A stretch of 64,000 nucleotides of DNA, taken from NCBI GenBank assembly GCA_964495375.1, contig CAZBWM010000014.1:39990-103989 (forward strand), in the 5' to 3' direction. The translations under genes and the position numbers were made by a program. The DNA is from JAIESQ01 sp964495375 (GTDB lineage Bacteria; Planctomycetota; Planctomycetia; Pirellulales; JAEUIK01). Positions 36,080 to 45,172 of the stretch are shown in pieces (position 1 is the first letter of the stretch; each line of letters starts with the position of its first letter). The notes under the pieces were generated by a model. That model did not search any database. It saw only the letters and a list, made by a program, of their open reading frames with translations, and was not told the DNA's origin.

Positions 36080-37873
36080 GTGTACAAGCTGCTGCTCTGC
36101 TGGCGTTATCTCCGCACGCGTTGGATCGCGTTGGCCTCGATCGTGAGCGTCACGCTCGGCGTGGCCACGATGATTGTCGTCAACGCCGTCATGGATGGCT
36201 TCACGACCGAGATGCAGAACCGCATCCACGGCATCCTTTCCGACGTGGTGGTCGAGAGCCGCAACCTCGAAGGCTTTTACGACCCCGAGTGGCATCTCAG
36301 CCGCATTCGCGAGGTTGCCGGCGACAAGATCGGGGCTACAACCGTCACGGTCACCGTGCCGGCGCTGTTGAACTTTAACTACCGCGGCACCACGGTCACG
36401 CGCCCCGTGCAATTGATCGGCATCGACGAACAAGCAGGCGGCATGGCGAGCGAGTTCGCTCAGTATCTGCAACACCCGAAAAACCGCCAGCAGATGACCT
36501 TCGCCCTGCACGAAGGTGGATATCACGTAAAGGACCCAACGGGCGGCGAAGATGGCCTGATCCGCCCGCAACTGGCCGACGCCGGCTGGAAGCATCGCCG
36601 CCGCTGGGGCTCGCTGTTCAATCACCAGCGCTACGTCGAAGAACAGCAGCAACTGCAACAGCAGCAACAACAGCAAACCGTCGAGCCGCCGCCGCTGACG
36701 AATCCGCCCGGGCAGGCCGCGCCGCAGCGCAACAACTCCACAGACGCACCGGCGAGCGACGGCCCCGTCGCGGCTGAAGTGCCTGCCGATTCGAAAGCTG
36801 ACATCGCCAGCGATGTGGCCAGCGACGGCGAAGCTTCGCACGTGTCGACCGATGACGCCGTGGCCACGGAAACCTCGCCCGCCGATGACAGTATTGCTAC
36901 GACAGACAACGCCGGCGAACCGCAAACTGCCGCCACGGCAGCCACTCCCGCCGAGCCCACAGCCGATCCGTTCGGCGCGCCGGCGGCGGCCCCCCGCAGG
37001 TTCGACCCCGAATCCGAGCAGGCAACCGGCTGCATCCTCGGCATGGGTTTAAGCAGCTACCGCGTCGAGAACGGCCGCGAACATTTTCTGGTCGTCCCTG
37101 GTGATGACATCAAGCTCACGTTTCCCACAGTCGGTCAGCCCCCCAAGGCAATCAGCGACGTCTTTACGATCGTCGACTTCTATCAAAGCAAGATGAGCGA
37201 ATACGATCAGAGCTTCATCTTCGTGCCACTTCGCAAGCTACAAGAACTGCGCGGCATGATTGAGCCGCGCACCGGCGTTGGCTTCGCCAGTTCAATTCAG
37301 ATCAAGCTCAAGAACGAAGCCGACGGCGACCTGGTGCGCGACAAGCTCCAGGCCATGTTCCCGCCTGAGCTGTATGTCATCTCCACCTGGCGCGACAAGC
37401 AGGGCCCGCTCTTGGCGGCCGTCGCAATGGAGACTGCCATCCTCAATGTGTTGTTGTTCATGATCATCGCCGTGGCCGGCTTCGGTATCTTGGCGATCTT
37501 TTTCATGATCGTCGTCGAGAAGACGCGCGACATCGGCATTCTCAAATCGCTCGGCGCGTCGGGCCGCGGCATTTTGGGCATCTTCCTCGGATACGGATTG
37601 TCGCTGGGGATCGTCGGCTCCGGCGTCGGCATGGTCATCGGCCTGCTATTTGTCGTCTATATCAACGAAATCGCCGCGGCGCTCGGCAAAGTGACCGGCC
37701 GCGAAGTGTTCGATCCACAGATCTATTACTTCAGCCGCATTCCCACGATCATCGAACCAGTGACGATCGGTTGGATCGTAGCCGGCGCCATCGCCATCGC
37801 CGTCGGGGCGAGCGTGTTGCCGGCCCGTCGGGCGTCGCGGTTGCATCCTGTCGAGGCGCTGCGCTATGAATAA
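36080..37873 (+). CDS. LolC/LolE-type ABC transporter permease with Gln-rich insertion
   Basis: 597 residues from GTG 36080 (YKLLLCWRYLRTRWIALASIVSVTLGVATMIVVNAVMDGF), with AGGA eight bases upstream; 36041 is a longer alternative. One N-terminal helix, a large periplasmic domain (about 40-455), and three C-terminal helices with the family element 'VVEKTRDIGILKSLGASGRGILGIFLGYGLSLG' and ending 'RRASRLHPVEALRYE'. Residues about 187-312 are a low-complexity insertion: a run of glutamines followed by Ala/Pro/Asp-rich sequence that interrupts the MacB_PCD-type domain. It should form the exporter with the ATPase that overlaps its stop. Likely releases lipoproteins from the inner membrane. Confidence 0.88.
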   Translation: MYKLLLCWRYLRTRWIALASIVSVTLGVATMIVVNAVMDGFTTEMQNRIHGILSDVVVESRNLEGFYDPEWHLSRIREVAGDKIGATTVTVTVPALLNFNYRGTTVTRPVQLIGIDEQAGGMASEFAQYLQHPKNRQQMTFALHEGGYHVKDPTGGEDGLIRPQLADAGWKHRRRWGSLFNHQRYVEEQQQLQQQQQQQTVEPPPLTNPPGQAAPQRNNSTDAPASDGPVAAEVPADSKADIASDVASDGEASHVSTDDAVATETSPADDSIATTDNAGEPQTAATAATPAEPTADPFGAPAAAPRRFDPESEQATGCILGMGLSSYRVENGREHFLVVPGDDIKLTFPTVGQPPKAISDVFTIVDFYQSKMSEYDQSFIFVPLRKLQELRGMIEPRTGVGFASSIQIKLKNEADGDLVRDKLQAMFPPELYVISTWRDKQGPLLAAVAMETAILNVLLFMIIAVAGFGILAIFFMIVVEKTRDIGILKSLGASGRGILGIFLGYGLSLGIVGSGVGMVIGLLFVVYINEIAAALGKVTGREVFDPQIYYFSRIPTIIEPVTIGWIVAGAIAIAVGASVLPARRASRLHPVEALRYE

Positions 37874-38708
37874 GAAGCACGCTCCCATTTCGCGGCCGCA
37901 TCTGTCGACCGGTGGACAGTCCGGCGCCGGTTGCGCTGCGGGCGGCGGCACGGTTGCCGTATCGGATTCACCGCGCGCTGACGAGACGAGCCACGCGTCG
38001 CGGCGCAATGCCAACGACACGCATCTGGCCGCCGTCAATTTGCAGAAGACCTACTATAAGGGTCGCACCGAGATTCCCGTGCTCCGCGGCGCCGACGTCA
38101 AAGTGCGCCGTGGTGAAATGCTGGCCATCGTCGGCCAAAGCGGATCGGGTAAGACAACCCTCTTGCATCTCATGGGGTTGCTCGATTCACCCGCCGCAGG
38201 CGAAGTGCGCTTCGCCGGCAATCGCGTCGATAACCTGCCGAGCCGGCAGCGCGATCGCCTCCGCAACAGCAAGATCAGCATGATCTTTCAGTTCTATCAC
38301 TTGCTGCCTGAGCTGACGACGCTCGAGAACGTGCTCTCGCCTCGGATGATTCGCGACGGCGTCCTCAACTACTGGCGGCATCGCCGGCAGCATCGTGCGG
38401 CGGCCGCGCGGCTCGTGGAATTGGTCGGTCTGAAACACCGTAGCGACCATCGACCCCGCGAACTATCGGGGGGCGAAATGCAACGCGCCGCCATCGCCCG
38501 GGCGCTCATCAACGAGCCCGAAGTGCTCTTGGCCGACGAGCCGACGGGCAATCTCGATCGGGGCACCGGCACCGAAATCCTCAAGCTGCTGCGAACCTTG
38601 AACCGCCAACAGGGTCTCACTATAGTCATGGTCACCCACGACGAATCGATCGCCGCGCAGGCAGATCGCATCGTGCGGCTGGCCGATGGCCGCGTCGCCG
38701 CCGCGTAA
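37866..38708 (+). CDS. LolD-type ABC transporter ATPase
   Basis: 280 residues; its ATG lies eight bases inside the permease gene. A variable N-terminal tail of about 50 residues precedes the ATPase. Motifs: Walker A 'GQSGSGKTT' (about 90), Q-loop 'FQFYHLLPELT', signature 'LSGGEMQRAAIARAL' (about 201), Walker B 'VLLADEPTGNLD' and switch His in 'VTHDE'. It belongs to the MacB/LolD/FtsE branch. With the single permease upstream, two copies of each would make the complex. An intrinsic terminator lies 50 bases downstream. Confidence 0.92.
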   Translation: MNKKHAPISRPHLSTGGQSGAGCAAGGGTVAVSDSPRADETSHASRRNANDTHLAAVNLQKTYYKGRTEIPVLRGADVKVRRGEMLAIVGQSGSGKTTLLHLMGLLDSPAAGEVRFAGNRVDNLPSRQRDRLRNSKISMIFQFYHLLPELTTLENVLSPRMIRDGVLNYWRHRRQHRAAAARLVELVGLKHRSDHRPRELSGGEMQRAAIARALINEPEVLLADEPTGNLDRGTGTEILKLLRTLNRQQGLTIVMVTHDESIAAQADRIVRLADGRVAAA

Positions 38709-38756
38709 GCGCGACGTAATTCCCGTATCAGCGGCGAATTCAAACGAATCCACCGT

Positions 38757-38787
38757 AAGCCCAGGGATCGCCTCCCTGGGCTTTTCT
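38757..38787 (+). terminator. Intrinsic terminator after the Lol-type operon
   Basis: AAGCCCAGGGA pairs with TCCCTGGGCTT across a 5-nt loop (TCGCC), followed by a short T-run. It separates the exporter operon from the aminotransferase gene. Confidence 0.85.
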
Positions 38788-38855
38788 CCATTCTGGCCTT
38801 AAAATCGACTATGCTCACACATCCACAAACCGCACCACCATCTGCGAAGCTTCGT

Positions 38856-39713
38856 ATGTCGCTCAAGGTCAATATCAACGGCCGCCTGGTCGATAAAGAA
38901 GACGCCAAGGTCAGCGTCTACGATCATGGACTCCTTTACGGCGACGGCGTCTTCGAGGGGCTACGCAGCTACAGCGGTAAGGTCTTCCGCCTCGACCGGC
39001 ATCTCGATCGGCTCTACGAATCGGCCCGCGCCATCTGGCTCGAAATCCCGATCAAGCAGAGCGACCTGGCCAAAGCGGTCAACGATACGCTTCGCGCAAA
39101 TTCGCTCGAAGACGCTTACATTCGCCTGGTCGTTACGCGCGGCGCCGGCAGCCTAGGGCTCGACCCCAACCGCACCAGCGATCCCCAGGTGATCATCATC
39201 ACCGACAAGATCGCGCTCTATCCGGCCGAGCTCTACGAGCGTGGGCTCGACATCATCACGGCCAGCACCATTCGCAACCATCCCGCCGCGCTCAGTCCGC
39301 GGATCAAGTCGCTCAATTACCTCAATAACATCCTGGCCAAAATCGAAGGGCTGCAAGCCGGCTGCATCGAAGCCCTGATGCTCAACACCAAGGGGGAAGT
39401 CGCCGAGTGCACGGGCGACAACATTTTTCTGGTGCGCGGCGGCGTGCTGCTGACACCGCCGCTCGACGCTGGCATCCTAGAAGGGGTCACGCGTGACGCC
39501 GTGATTGAACTGGCCCGCGATTCGAAGATCGAAGTGCGCGAAACGGCGCTCACCAAGCACGATGTCTACGTGGCCGACGAATGCTTCTTGACGGGGACCG
39601 CTGCCGAGGTGATTCCAGTCGTCAAGGTTGACGGCCGCATGATCGGCCCTGGCACCCCCGGCCCCGTGACGCGCGACCTCCGCGAGCGGTTCCATAAACT
39701 CGCCCGGTCGTAA
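38856..39713 (+). CDS. ilvE: Class IV (branched-chain) aminotransferase
   Basis: 285 residues from ATG 38856 (SLKVNINGRLVDKEDAKVSVYDHGLLYGDGVFEGLRSYSGKVFRLDRHLDRL); the frame from 38811 adds 15 residues with no conservation expected. PLP lysine lies in 'PRIKSLNYLNNILAK' (about residue 150), with 'EALMLNTKGEVAECTGDNIFLV' and 'GVTRDAVIELA' for the phosphate cup. It transfers amino groups between branched-chain amino acids and 2-oxoglutarate; D-amino-acid or aminodeoxychorismate activity cannot be excluded from sequence. The aldo/keto reductase gene begins 17 bases after its stop. Confidence 0.88.
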   Translation: MSLKVNINGRLVDKEDAKVSVYDHGLLYGDGVFEGLRSYSGKVFRLDRHLDRLYESARAIWLEIPIKQSDLAKAVNDTLRANSLEDAYIRLVVTRGAGSLGLDPNRTSDPQVIIITDKIALYPAELYERGLDIITASTIRNHPAALSPRIKSLNYLNNILAKIEGLQAGCIEALMLNTKGEVAECTGDNIFLVRGGVLLTPPLDAGILEGVTRDAVIELARDSKIEVRETALTKHDVYVADECFLTGTAAEVIPVVKVDGRMIGPGTPGPVTRDLRERFHKLARS

Positions 39714-39730
39714 CGCCAGAGTTTTCGTAG

Positions 39731-40696
39731 ATGGAATACCGCCGACTAGGTCTTACCGATCTCTGCGTTTCGGCTGTTGGCTTCGGCGCCTGGCCCATCT
39801 CTGGCATGAGCAGCGTCGGTGTCAACGACGCCGATAGCCTGGCCACGATTGCCGCGTGTCTCGACGCGGGCGTCAACTTTTTCGATACCGCCTACGGCTA
39901 TGGCGAACAGGGCGAGAGCGAGCGGTTGCTGGCACGCGCACTCGGTTCGCGCCGCGACGAGGTTGTGCTGGCCACCAAAGGGGGCATCGAATGGGGGCCC
40001 GGTCGCCAGCAGGTGCTCGATGCCTCGCCGGCCAAACTGCGGCAGCAATGCGAAACGAGCCTCGAGCGGCTCGAAACCGATTGCGTTGATCTCCTCTATC
40101 TACATGCCCCCGATCCGCGCACGCCGGTCGCGGAATCGGCTGCCGAACTCGCTCGCTTGATGCAAGTGGGCAAAGCCCGCGCGATCGGTGCATCGAACTG
40201 CACGGTCGAGCAGTTGGCCGAGTTCGCTAGTGCCTGCCCGCTGGCGGCGGTGCAACCTGCCTACAACATGCTGCAGCGCGATATCGAACAGGACCTCGTC
40301 CCGTGGTGTGTCGCGCAAGGCGTCGCGCTTGTCGTTTACTGGCCACTTTTGAAGGGGTTGCTCGCCGGTAAGCTCGCGCGCGATCACGTCTTTCCTCCGG
40401 GCGACGGACGGGCCAAGTACCCCATGTTCCAAGGCGCCGAGTGGCAGAAGAATCAGGACTTCGTCGACCAGTTGCGGCCGATCGCCGCCGAAGGGGGGCT
40501 TAGCGTTGCACAGTTGGTCATCAATTGGACCGTCCATCAACCCGGCATCACCAGCGCCCTGTGCGGCGCGAAGCGGCCTGAACAGGCCCATGAGAATGCC
40601 GGCGGCGCGGCGGCACCGCTGTCCGCTGCGGTGTGCGCCAAAATCGACGCGGCACTGGCCCAGCGTGGCACACCCCAAGTGCGCTTGCCGGTGTAG
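39731..40696 (+). CDS. Aldo/keto reductase
   Basis: 321 residues. Family features: 'LGLTDLCVSAVGFGAWPISG', 'FFDTAYGYGEQGESERLLARALGSRRDEVVLATKGG' (catalytic Asp about 51, Tyr about 56, Lys about 84), 'CVDLLYLHAPDPRTPV' (His about 124) and 'GKARAIGASNCTVEQL'. It reduces aldehydes or ketones with NADPH. Sequence suggests the AKR subfamily that includes L-galactose dehydrogenase-like and stress-related enzymes. Co-directional with ilvE, 17-base spacing, so probably one transcript. Confidence 0.93.
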   Translation: MEYRRLGLTDLCVSAVGFGAWPISGMSSVGVNDADSLATIAACLDAGVNFFDTAYGYGEQGESERLLARALGSRRDEVVLATKGGIEWGPGRQQVLDASPAKLRQQCETSLERLETDCVDLLYLHAPDPRTPVAESAAELARLMQVGKARAIGASNCTVEQLAEFASACPLAAVQPAYNMLQRDIEQDLVPWCVAQGVALVVYWPLLKGLLAGKLARDHVFPPGDGRAKYPMFQGAEWQKNQDFVDQLRPIAAEGGLSVAQLVINWTVHQPGITSALCGAKRPEQAHENAGGAAAPLSAAVCAKIDAALAQRGTPQVRLPV

Positions 40697-40762
40697 AATG
40701 AGTGTGAGGCTGGTTCCTCGCGATGCAACCTCGCAACAGCGCACCCTCGTCAATTACCAGCT

Positions 40763-42760
40763 ATGCCGCTTGAACAACTGGGTCCCTATCGCGTGGGGCG
40801 TCGGCTCGGCCGCGGCGGCATGGGCACCGTCTACGCAGCCGTTGAAGAGACGTCGCGTTTGCCGGCGGCCGTCAAGGTGCTTTCCTCGCACCTCGCCGAT
40901 GAGGAGGGCTTTCGCGAGCGCTTCGAGGCCGAAATCGAAACGCTTCGCAAGCTGCGGCATCCCAACATCGTGCGGCTCTACGGCTTCGGCCAGCAGGACG
41001 ACATCCTCTACTACGCGATGGAGCTGGTCGAAGGGACGAGCCTTGAGGAAGAGCTGCAAGCCAGCCGCCGCTTCACCTGGCAAGAGGCCACGCAGATCGG
41101 CATCCAGGTCTGCCGGGCGTTGCGTCACGCCCACGATCATGGGGTCATTCATCGCGATCTCAAGCCGGCCAACCTGCTGGCTGCGCGCGACGGGACAATC
41201 AAGCTCTCCGACTTCGGCATCGCCAAGCTCTTTGGCAACGTCGGCATGACGGGCGACGGTGGCGTCGTCGGCACCGCCGAATACATGTCGCCCGAGCAGG
41301 CCGAGAGCAGGCCGATCACACATCGCGCCGATCTGTATGCGCTCGGCGCGGTGCTCTACGCGCTCTGCGCGGGTCGGCCGCCGTTTCGTGCGCGCTCGCT
41401 GGTCGAGATGCTCGAAATGCAACGCACAGCCACACCCGAGCCGCTACGGCGGTTTGCTCCCGACGTTCCTGAAGAGCTCGCCGAAATCATCGCCGTGTTG
41501 ATGTCGAAAGATCCCGAGGCGCGCCCGCCGACAGCTCAGGTGCTCGGCCGCCGGCTCGAAGCGACCGAACGCGGCCTGTTGCGGCGCGAAGAGCGGGCCG
41601 GACAGAGCGCGCTGTTGCTGAAGAGCGAAATCGTCGAGGACCGGCCAACCCGCGCCGGTGACGCACCGCTGCCTCCAGGGGGCAAAACCCACCACGACGA
41701 GTCGTCATTCGCCCAAACGCTTGCCGCGCCGGGAGCTTCCGGTGAAGATCCGTTTGGCGTCACGCATGGCGGTTCGATCTTGGACAGCGGTGGCCCCAGC
41801 GTGCTCCCGGCGGAGCTCGCCCCCGACGAACCGACGATGGCGCCGCCGCGGGGCGGATTTCAGGTCGCCCCGCCCCCACCGAGCGCGATGGAAGCGAGCG
41901 GGAAGTCGCCGGCGGCGGAAGCTCCTAAGTCGCGTGGCGCCGAAACCCCCGGCACGTCCGCGGCGCGATTCACCGCGGTTGCCGAAGCGGACGCGGCGCT
42001 GGCCGCCGCTGCGTTGCGCCGCAAGCGGTTCGTGTTGCTAGCCCAGACTTTTTCGCTGGCCGCCGGCTTGTGCGTGCTGACCGCCGGCGCCTGGTATTTG
42101 CTGCAACGTCCGAGTGCCGACGCCTTGTATGCGCAGATCAACCGCGCCGCGCAGTCCGAACAGCCCGATGCCTTGGCCACGGCCGAACCGCAATTGCAGG
42201 ATTTTCTCGCCAGGTTTCCAGAAGATTCGCGAGCCGCCGAAGTGCGCGGGCTCGTTGAGCAAGTTCAGCTCGACCGTCTCGAGCGCAAGCTGGCGCGCGA
42301 GAATCGCCGTGGCGGCGAGCGCGCCGGTAAGACCCCCGTCGAACGCTTGTACCGCGAGGCGATGCTCACCGCCGACGAACAACCGCAGCGGGCCGTTGCC
42401 CGGCTCGAAGCGCTACTGACGCTCTATGCCGATCCGCCGGAGAGCTCGAACACCGGCGCAGCTACCACGGTCGAATCGGACGGCGCGGCGTCAATCATCA
42501 GCGACGATGATCGCCGGCTGCTCGAATTGGCGCGACGACAGCTCGATCGTTTGCGCCCTTTGGCCGATCAAGCGACAGCGCAGGTCGTCGCCGAAATCGA
42601 GCAGCAGCTCGCGCGCGCGGCAAAGCTGCAAGCAGCGCAACCAGTCGCGGCGCGGCGAATCTGGAGCAGCCTGCTCGAACTCTACGGCGATCGACCGTGG
42701 GCGCAGCACGCGTTAGAACCAGCGCGAGCGGGCCTCGGAGCGACGTCGCCGTCGCCCTAA
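40763..42760 (+). CDS. PknB-like Ser/Thr protein kinase with membrane anchor
   Basis: 665 residues from ATG 40763. Kinase domain (about 1-265): 'LGRGGMGTVY' (about 15), 'AVKVL' Lys, 'HRDLKPANLL' (about 132), 'DFGIAKL', 'GTAEYMSPEQ' and 'RADLYALGAVLYALCAGRPPF'. A Pro/Ala/Glu-rich linker (about 280-415) leads to one membrane helix, 'FVLLAQTFSLAAGLCVLTAGAWYLL' (about 420-444). The outer part (445-665) is helical with TPR-like spacing ('LATAEPQLQDFLARFPEDSRAAEVRGLV'). A receptor-type kinase that may sense an envelope signal. It converges on an ECF sigma gene. Confidence 0.92.
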   Translation: MPLEQLGPYRVGRRLGRGGMGTVYAAVEETSRLPAAVKVLSSHLADEEGFRERFEAEIETLRKLRHPNIVRLYGFGQQDDILYYAMELVEGTSLEEELQASRRFTWQEATQIGIQVCRALRHAHDHGVIHRDLKPANLLAARDGTIKLSDFGIAKLFGNVGMTGDGGVVGTAEYMSPEQAESRPITHRADLYALGAVLYALCAGRPPFRARSLVEMLEMQRTATPEPLRRFAPDVPEELAEIIAVLMSKDPEARPPTAQVLGRRLEATERGLLRREERAGQSALLLKSEIVEDRPTRAGDAPLPPGGKTHHDESSFAQTLAAPGASGEDPFGVTHGGSILDSGGPSVLPAELAPDEPTMAPPRGGFQVAPPPPSAMEASGKSPAAEAPKSRGAETPGTSAARFTAVAEADAALAAAALRRKRFVLLAQTFSLAAGLCVLTAGAWYLLQRPSADALYAQINRAAQSEQPDALATAEPQLQDFLARFPEDSRAAEVRGLVEQVQLDRLERKLARENRRGGERAGKTPVERLYREAMLTADEQPQRAVARLEALLTLYADPPESSNTGAATTVESDGAASIISDDDRRLLELARRQLDRLRPLADQATAQVVAEIEQQLARAAKLQAAQPVAARRIWSSLLELYGDRPWAQHALEPARAGLGATSPSP

Positions 42761-42801
42761 GATGCACAGACTCCCTCTGGCGGAAGCCACCAGCCCGCGC
42801 C

Positions 42802-42831
42802 GGCGAGGGAGCACCTGTGGTGTCCCTCGCC
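42802..42831. terminator. Bidirectional hairpin between kinase and sigma factor genes
   Basis: GGCGAGGGAGCACC pairs with GGTGTCCCTCGCC with one bulged base and a 3-nt loop. It is placed between two convergent genes (stops at 42760 and 42863). No long T-tract is present on either side, so termination strength is uncertain. Confidence 0.6.
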
Positions 42832-42862
42832 AGCATTTCGGGCCAGTGTTGCCAACGTCGCG

Positions 42863-43450
42863 TTACGCAACCGACATCTCGGCCAGCTCCTTGGCCAGCC
42901 GCTTGCGGGCCACGTGCAGCCGCCGCTTGATCGTGCCCACAGGCGACGCAAAGGCATCGCTCATTTCCACGAGCGAGTGACCCTTGACGTAAAACGCCAC
43001 GAGGGTTTCCCGATCCAACGGCCGCAGCCGCCGCAGGCTCTTACGAACCTCGCGACGCCGCTCGTTATCCAGCGCGTCGCCCAAAGGCGTGCGCGTCTCC
43101 ACGCACGTGGCCGCCAGCGTAGCCGGCTCGGTCGCCAAGGCCGGCTGCGCCCGGGCTGCCCGGTTGATGGCCATGCGCACGGTGATCGAGCGCAGCCAGC
43201 CGCCGAAGCACTCGGGCGTCCGCAACTGGGCCAGCTTCCTCAGCGCCTGAACAAACACTTCCTGAACGAGCTCCTGCGCTTCGGCGTGGTTGCGCAGCCG
43301 GCGCAGGGCCGTCGCGTAGACGGCGCGCTCGTAACGCTCAGCCAGCAGGCCGAACGCGGCGCGGTCGTTCTCCTGGGCCGCGCGCACCAGCTCGGCAACG
43401 GTCATCGCCTGCAGGTCGTCTCGGTTGGTCGGTCGATCCAAAAGTCGCAT
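42863..43450 (-). CDS. ECF-type RNA polymerase sigma factor
   Basis: 195 residues from ATG 43450; the frame to 43645 lacks conservation. Region 2: 'AAFGLLAERYERAVYATALRRLRNHAEAQELVQEVFVQALRKL' with 'CFGGWLRSITVRMAINRAAR'. Region 4: 'LRRLRPLDRETLVAFYVKGHSLVEMSDAFASPVGTIKRRLHVARKRLAKELA', a helix-turn-helix. No anti-sigma factor gene is visible downstream; that side is the convergent kinase. The short acidic linker between regions 2 and 4 is typical of ECF sigma factors. Confidence 0.93.
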   Translation of the reverse strand: MRLLDRPTNRDDLQAMTVAELVRAAQENDRAAFGLLAERYERAVYATALRRLRNHAEAQELVQEVFVQALRKLAQLRTPECFGGWLRSITVRMAINRAARAQPALATEPATLAATCVETRTPLGDALDNERRREVRKSLRRLRPLDRETLVAFYVKGHSLVEMSDAFASPVGTIKRRLHVARKRLAKELAEMSVA

Positions 43451-43672
43451 GACTAAAGTTCTCGAATCGCTGGGGGCCTCTTGAGGTCGGCCGCCACGAT
43501 GTGCTAACGCACAAGCAAGGCGACCGACGTGTAAGCAAACGCGTCGAGCCGAGGGAAATCGAAAACGTCCAGGCCGATCGCCAAGCCAAATGCGGAGCGC
43601 AGCGCTCACGCACGGCGGGCGGTCGGCCGCAGGCGTCGTCGACAATCCGTGATGTCAGACCGGGTTGAGGCC

Positions 43673-43972
43673 CTAGCCTGAAACGACGGACGCCCACGGC
43701 GCCGGTCGAACTCGTGGTTCGACCGCGGCCAAGACCGGCATCGCCATCCCGGTGGGGGACGCGAGTATGCCGGTCTGTCCGGTTACGGCGCGTTTGGCCG
43801 CGTGCTTCAGCACGCCGGCGGCATGGCAAATAATCGCCAGATACGATTGCCATGCACTTAGAGGTCGCGAAAGCACCTGCGCATGGCGATCGTCGCCGCC
43901 GGCCACGAAGCGACGCTCTTGGTTCAAACCAAGGCAACGGTTCGTCGAGCAAGCATTGATCGTCTTACGCAT
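43673..43972 (-). CDS. Possible small hypothetical protein upstream of the sigma factor
   Basis: 99 residues from ATG 43972, which has AGGA eight bases upstream. Reads 'MRKTINACSTNRCLGLNQERRF', then 'LSAWQSYLAIICHAAGVLKHAAKRAVTGQTG', then 'AMPVLAAVEPRVRPAPWASVVSG'. The middle could be an amphipathic helix. It is on the same strand as the sigma gene, 222 bases upstream. No family recognised; composition is acceptable but not compelling. Confidence 0.4.
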   Translation of the reverse strand: MRKTINACSTNRCLGLNQERRFVAGGDDRHAQVLSRPLSAWQSYLAIICHAAGVLKHAAKRAVTGQTGILASPTGMAMPVLAAVEPRVRPAPWASVVSG

Positions 43973-44355
43973 CGGAGTATTCCTGCGCTTCCGCGCGGTT
44001 CGAGAGATAGAACCACTACGAGTTGCTTCGTGAGCCTGCCACCTGCTGCACAGCAGTCGACAAAACCCACCCAGTCCTTCAAGCCTGACATGCAATGCCG
44101 GGCGCGTCAACGGCGGGCGAGGCCGATGCCGCACCCCGTGCAGGGCGGGCTTGTGTTGGTATAGACACGCGATCGGCCAGTTGGTTCACCAAAGATTGTG
44201 GAATTTATTGCGTCGTCGCAGGGAAACTCGCCCGCCACCCATCCTCCGCTGCTCCTTGACCAGCCCTAAACCTAACGTCAGACTCACCTTCCGCTGGAGA
44301 GCAGTTCGCCGTCCCGATTCCCCTGTTTTCACCCACCCGCTACGGATCTTCCGCC
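43973..44355. other. Gap upstream of the aldolase gene
   Basis: No convincing gene on either strand. It should hold promoters for the aldolase (+) and for the possible small minus-strand gene. No hairpin stands out. Confidence 0.45.
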
Positions 44356-45144
44356 ATGACCCGCACTTTCAAGCAATTGCTGGCACAAAAAGACCACCTC
44401 ATCCGCGTCTTCTCGATTGCCCGGGTGGTGCATCCGGTGGTCATCGACCTCCTGGGGCTGGCCGGCGGTTACGACGGTTTTTGGCTCGATCAGGAGCACG
44501 GCGGTCTGACTTACGAGCAAATTTGCCTGGGAGCTGTCTGCGCCCGAGCGAACAACCTCGACTGTTTTGTGCGCATGGCGCCGACCAACTACGCCCAGGC
44601 CACGCAGTGCCTGGAAGCGGGGGCCGGCGGACTGATGGCGGCCCGCGTCGAATCGGCGGCTCAGGCCGAGGAATTCGTCCGCTGGGCGAAGTTCTCGCCA
44701 CGCGGCATTCGCGGCATGAACACCGGTGGCCGCGATGCCCATTTCACCCACAAGACGCAGCAGCAATTTGCCGAAGACGCCAATCGCGAGCACTTCATCA
44801 GCATCCAAATTGAGATGATGGGCGCCCTCGACGAAGTCGACGCCATCGCGGCCATCGACGGCGTCGATCTGCTGTTCCTCGGCCCTAGCGACATGAGTCA
44901 GGCGCTCGGCCACTTGGGGGAAGTCGGGCATCCCAAGGTGTGGGAGGCGATCGACCGTATGGCCGCCGCCTGCCGCCGTCATGGCAAGCACTGGGGCACG
45001 CTGCCGGCCGACGAGGCCTACGCCGCTCGCGCGGTCGAGAAAGGCTGCCGCTTCCTGATCATGGGAGGCGATGTGCTCTGCCTGCGCCGCGGGATCGAAG
45101 CCGTCAAGCACACGTTCGCCGCGCAGTTTCCACGCGTATTGTAA
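44356..45144 (+). CDS. HpcH/HpaI family aldolase
   Basis: 262 residues. Features: 'GGYDGFWLDQEHGGLTYEQI' (Glu and His near the metal site), 'CFVRMAPTNYAQATQCLEAGAGGLMAARVESAAQAEEFVRWAKFSPRGIRGMN', 'FISIQIEMMGALDEVDAIAAIDGVDLLFLGPSDMSQALG' and a C-terminal helix. This is the class II pyruvate/2-keto-acid aldolase barrel, which needs a divalent metal. Substrate is probably a 2-keto-3-deoxy sugar acid. It converges with the uronate-isomerase-like gene with a 28-base gap, consistent with sugar-acid metabolism. Confidence 0.92.
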   Translation: MTRTFKQLLAQKDHLIRVFSIARVVHPVVIDLLGLAGGYDGFWLDQEHGGLTYEQICLGAVCARANNLDCFVRMAPTNYAQATQCLEAGAGGLMAARVESAAQAEEFVRWAKFSPRGIRGMNTGGRDAHFTHKTQQQFAEDANREHFISIQIEMMGALDEVDAIAAIDGVDLLFLGPSDMSQALGHLGEVGHPKVWEAIDRMAAACRRHGKHWGTLPADEAYAARAVEKGCRFLIMGGDVLCLRRGIEAVKHTFAAQFPRVL

Positions 45145-45172
45145 CCGCGATTTCCGACCAAGATCGCGGCTG

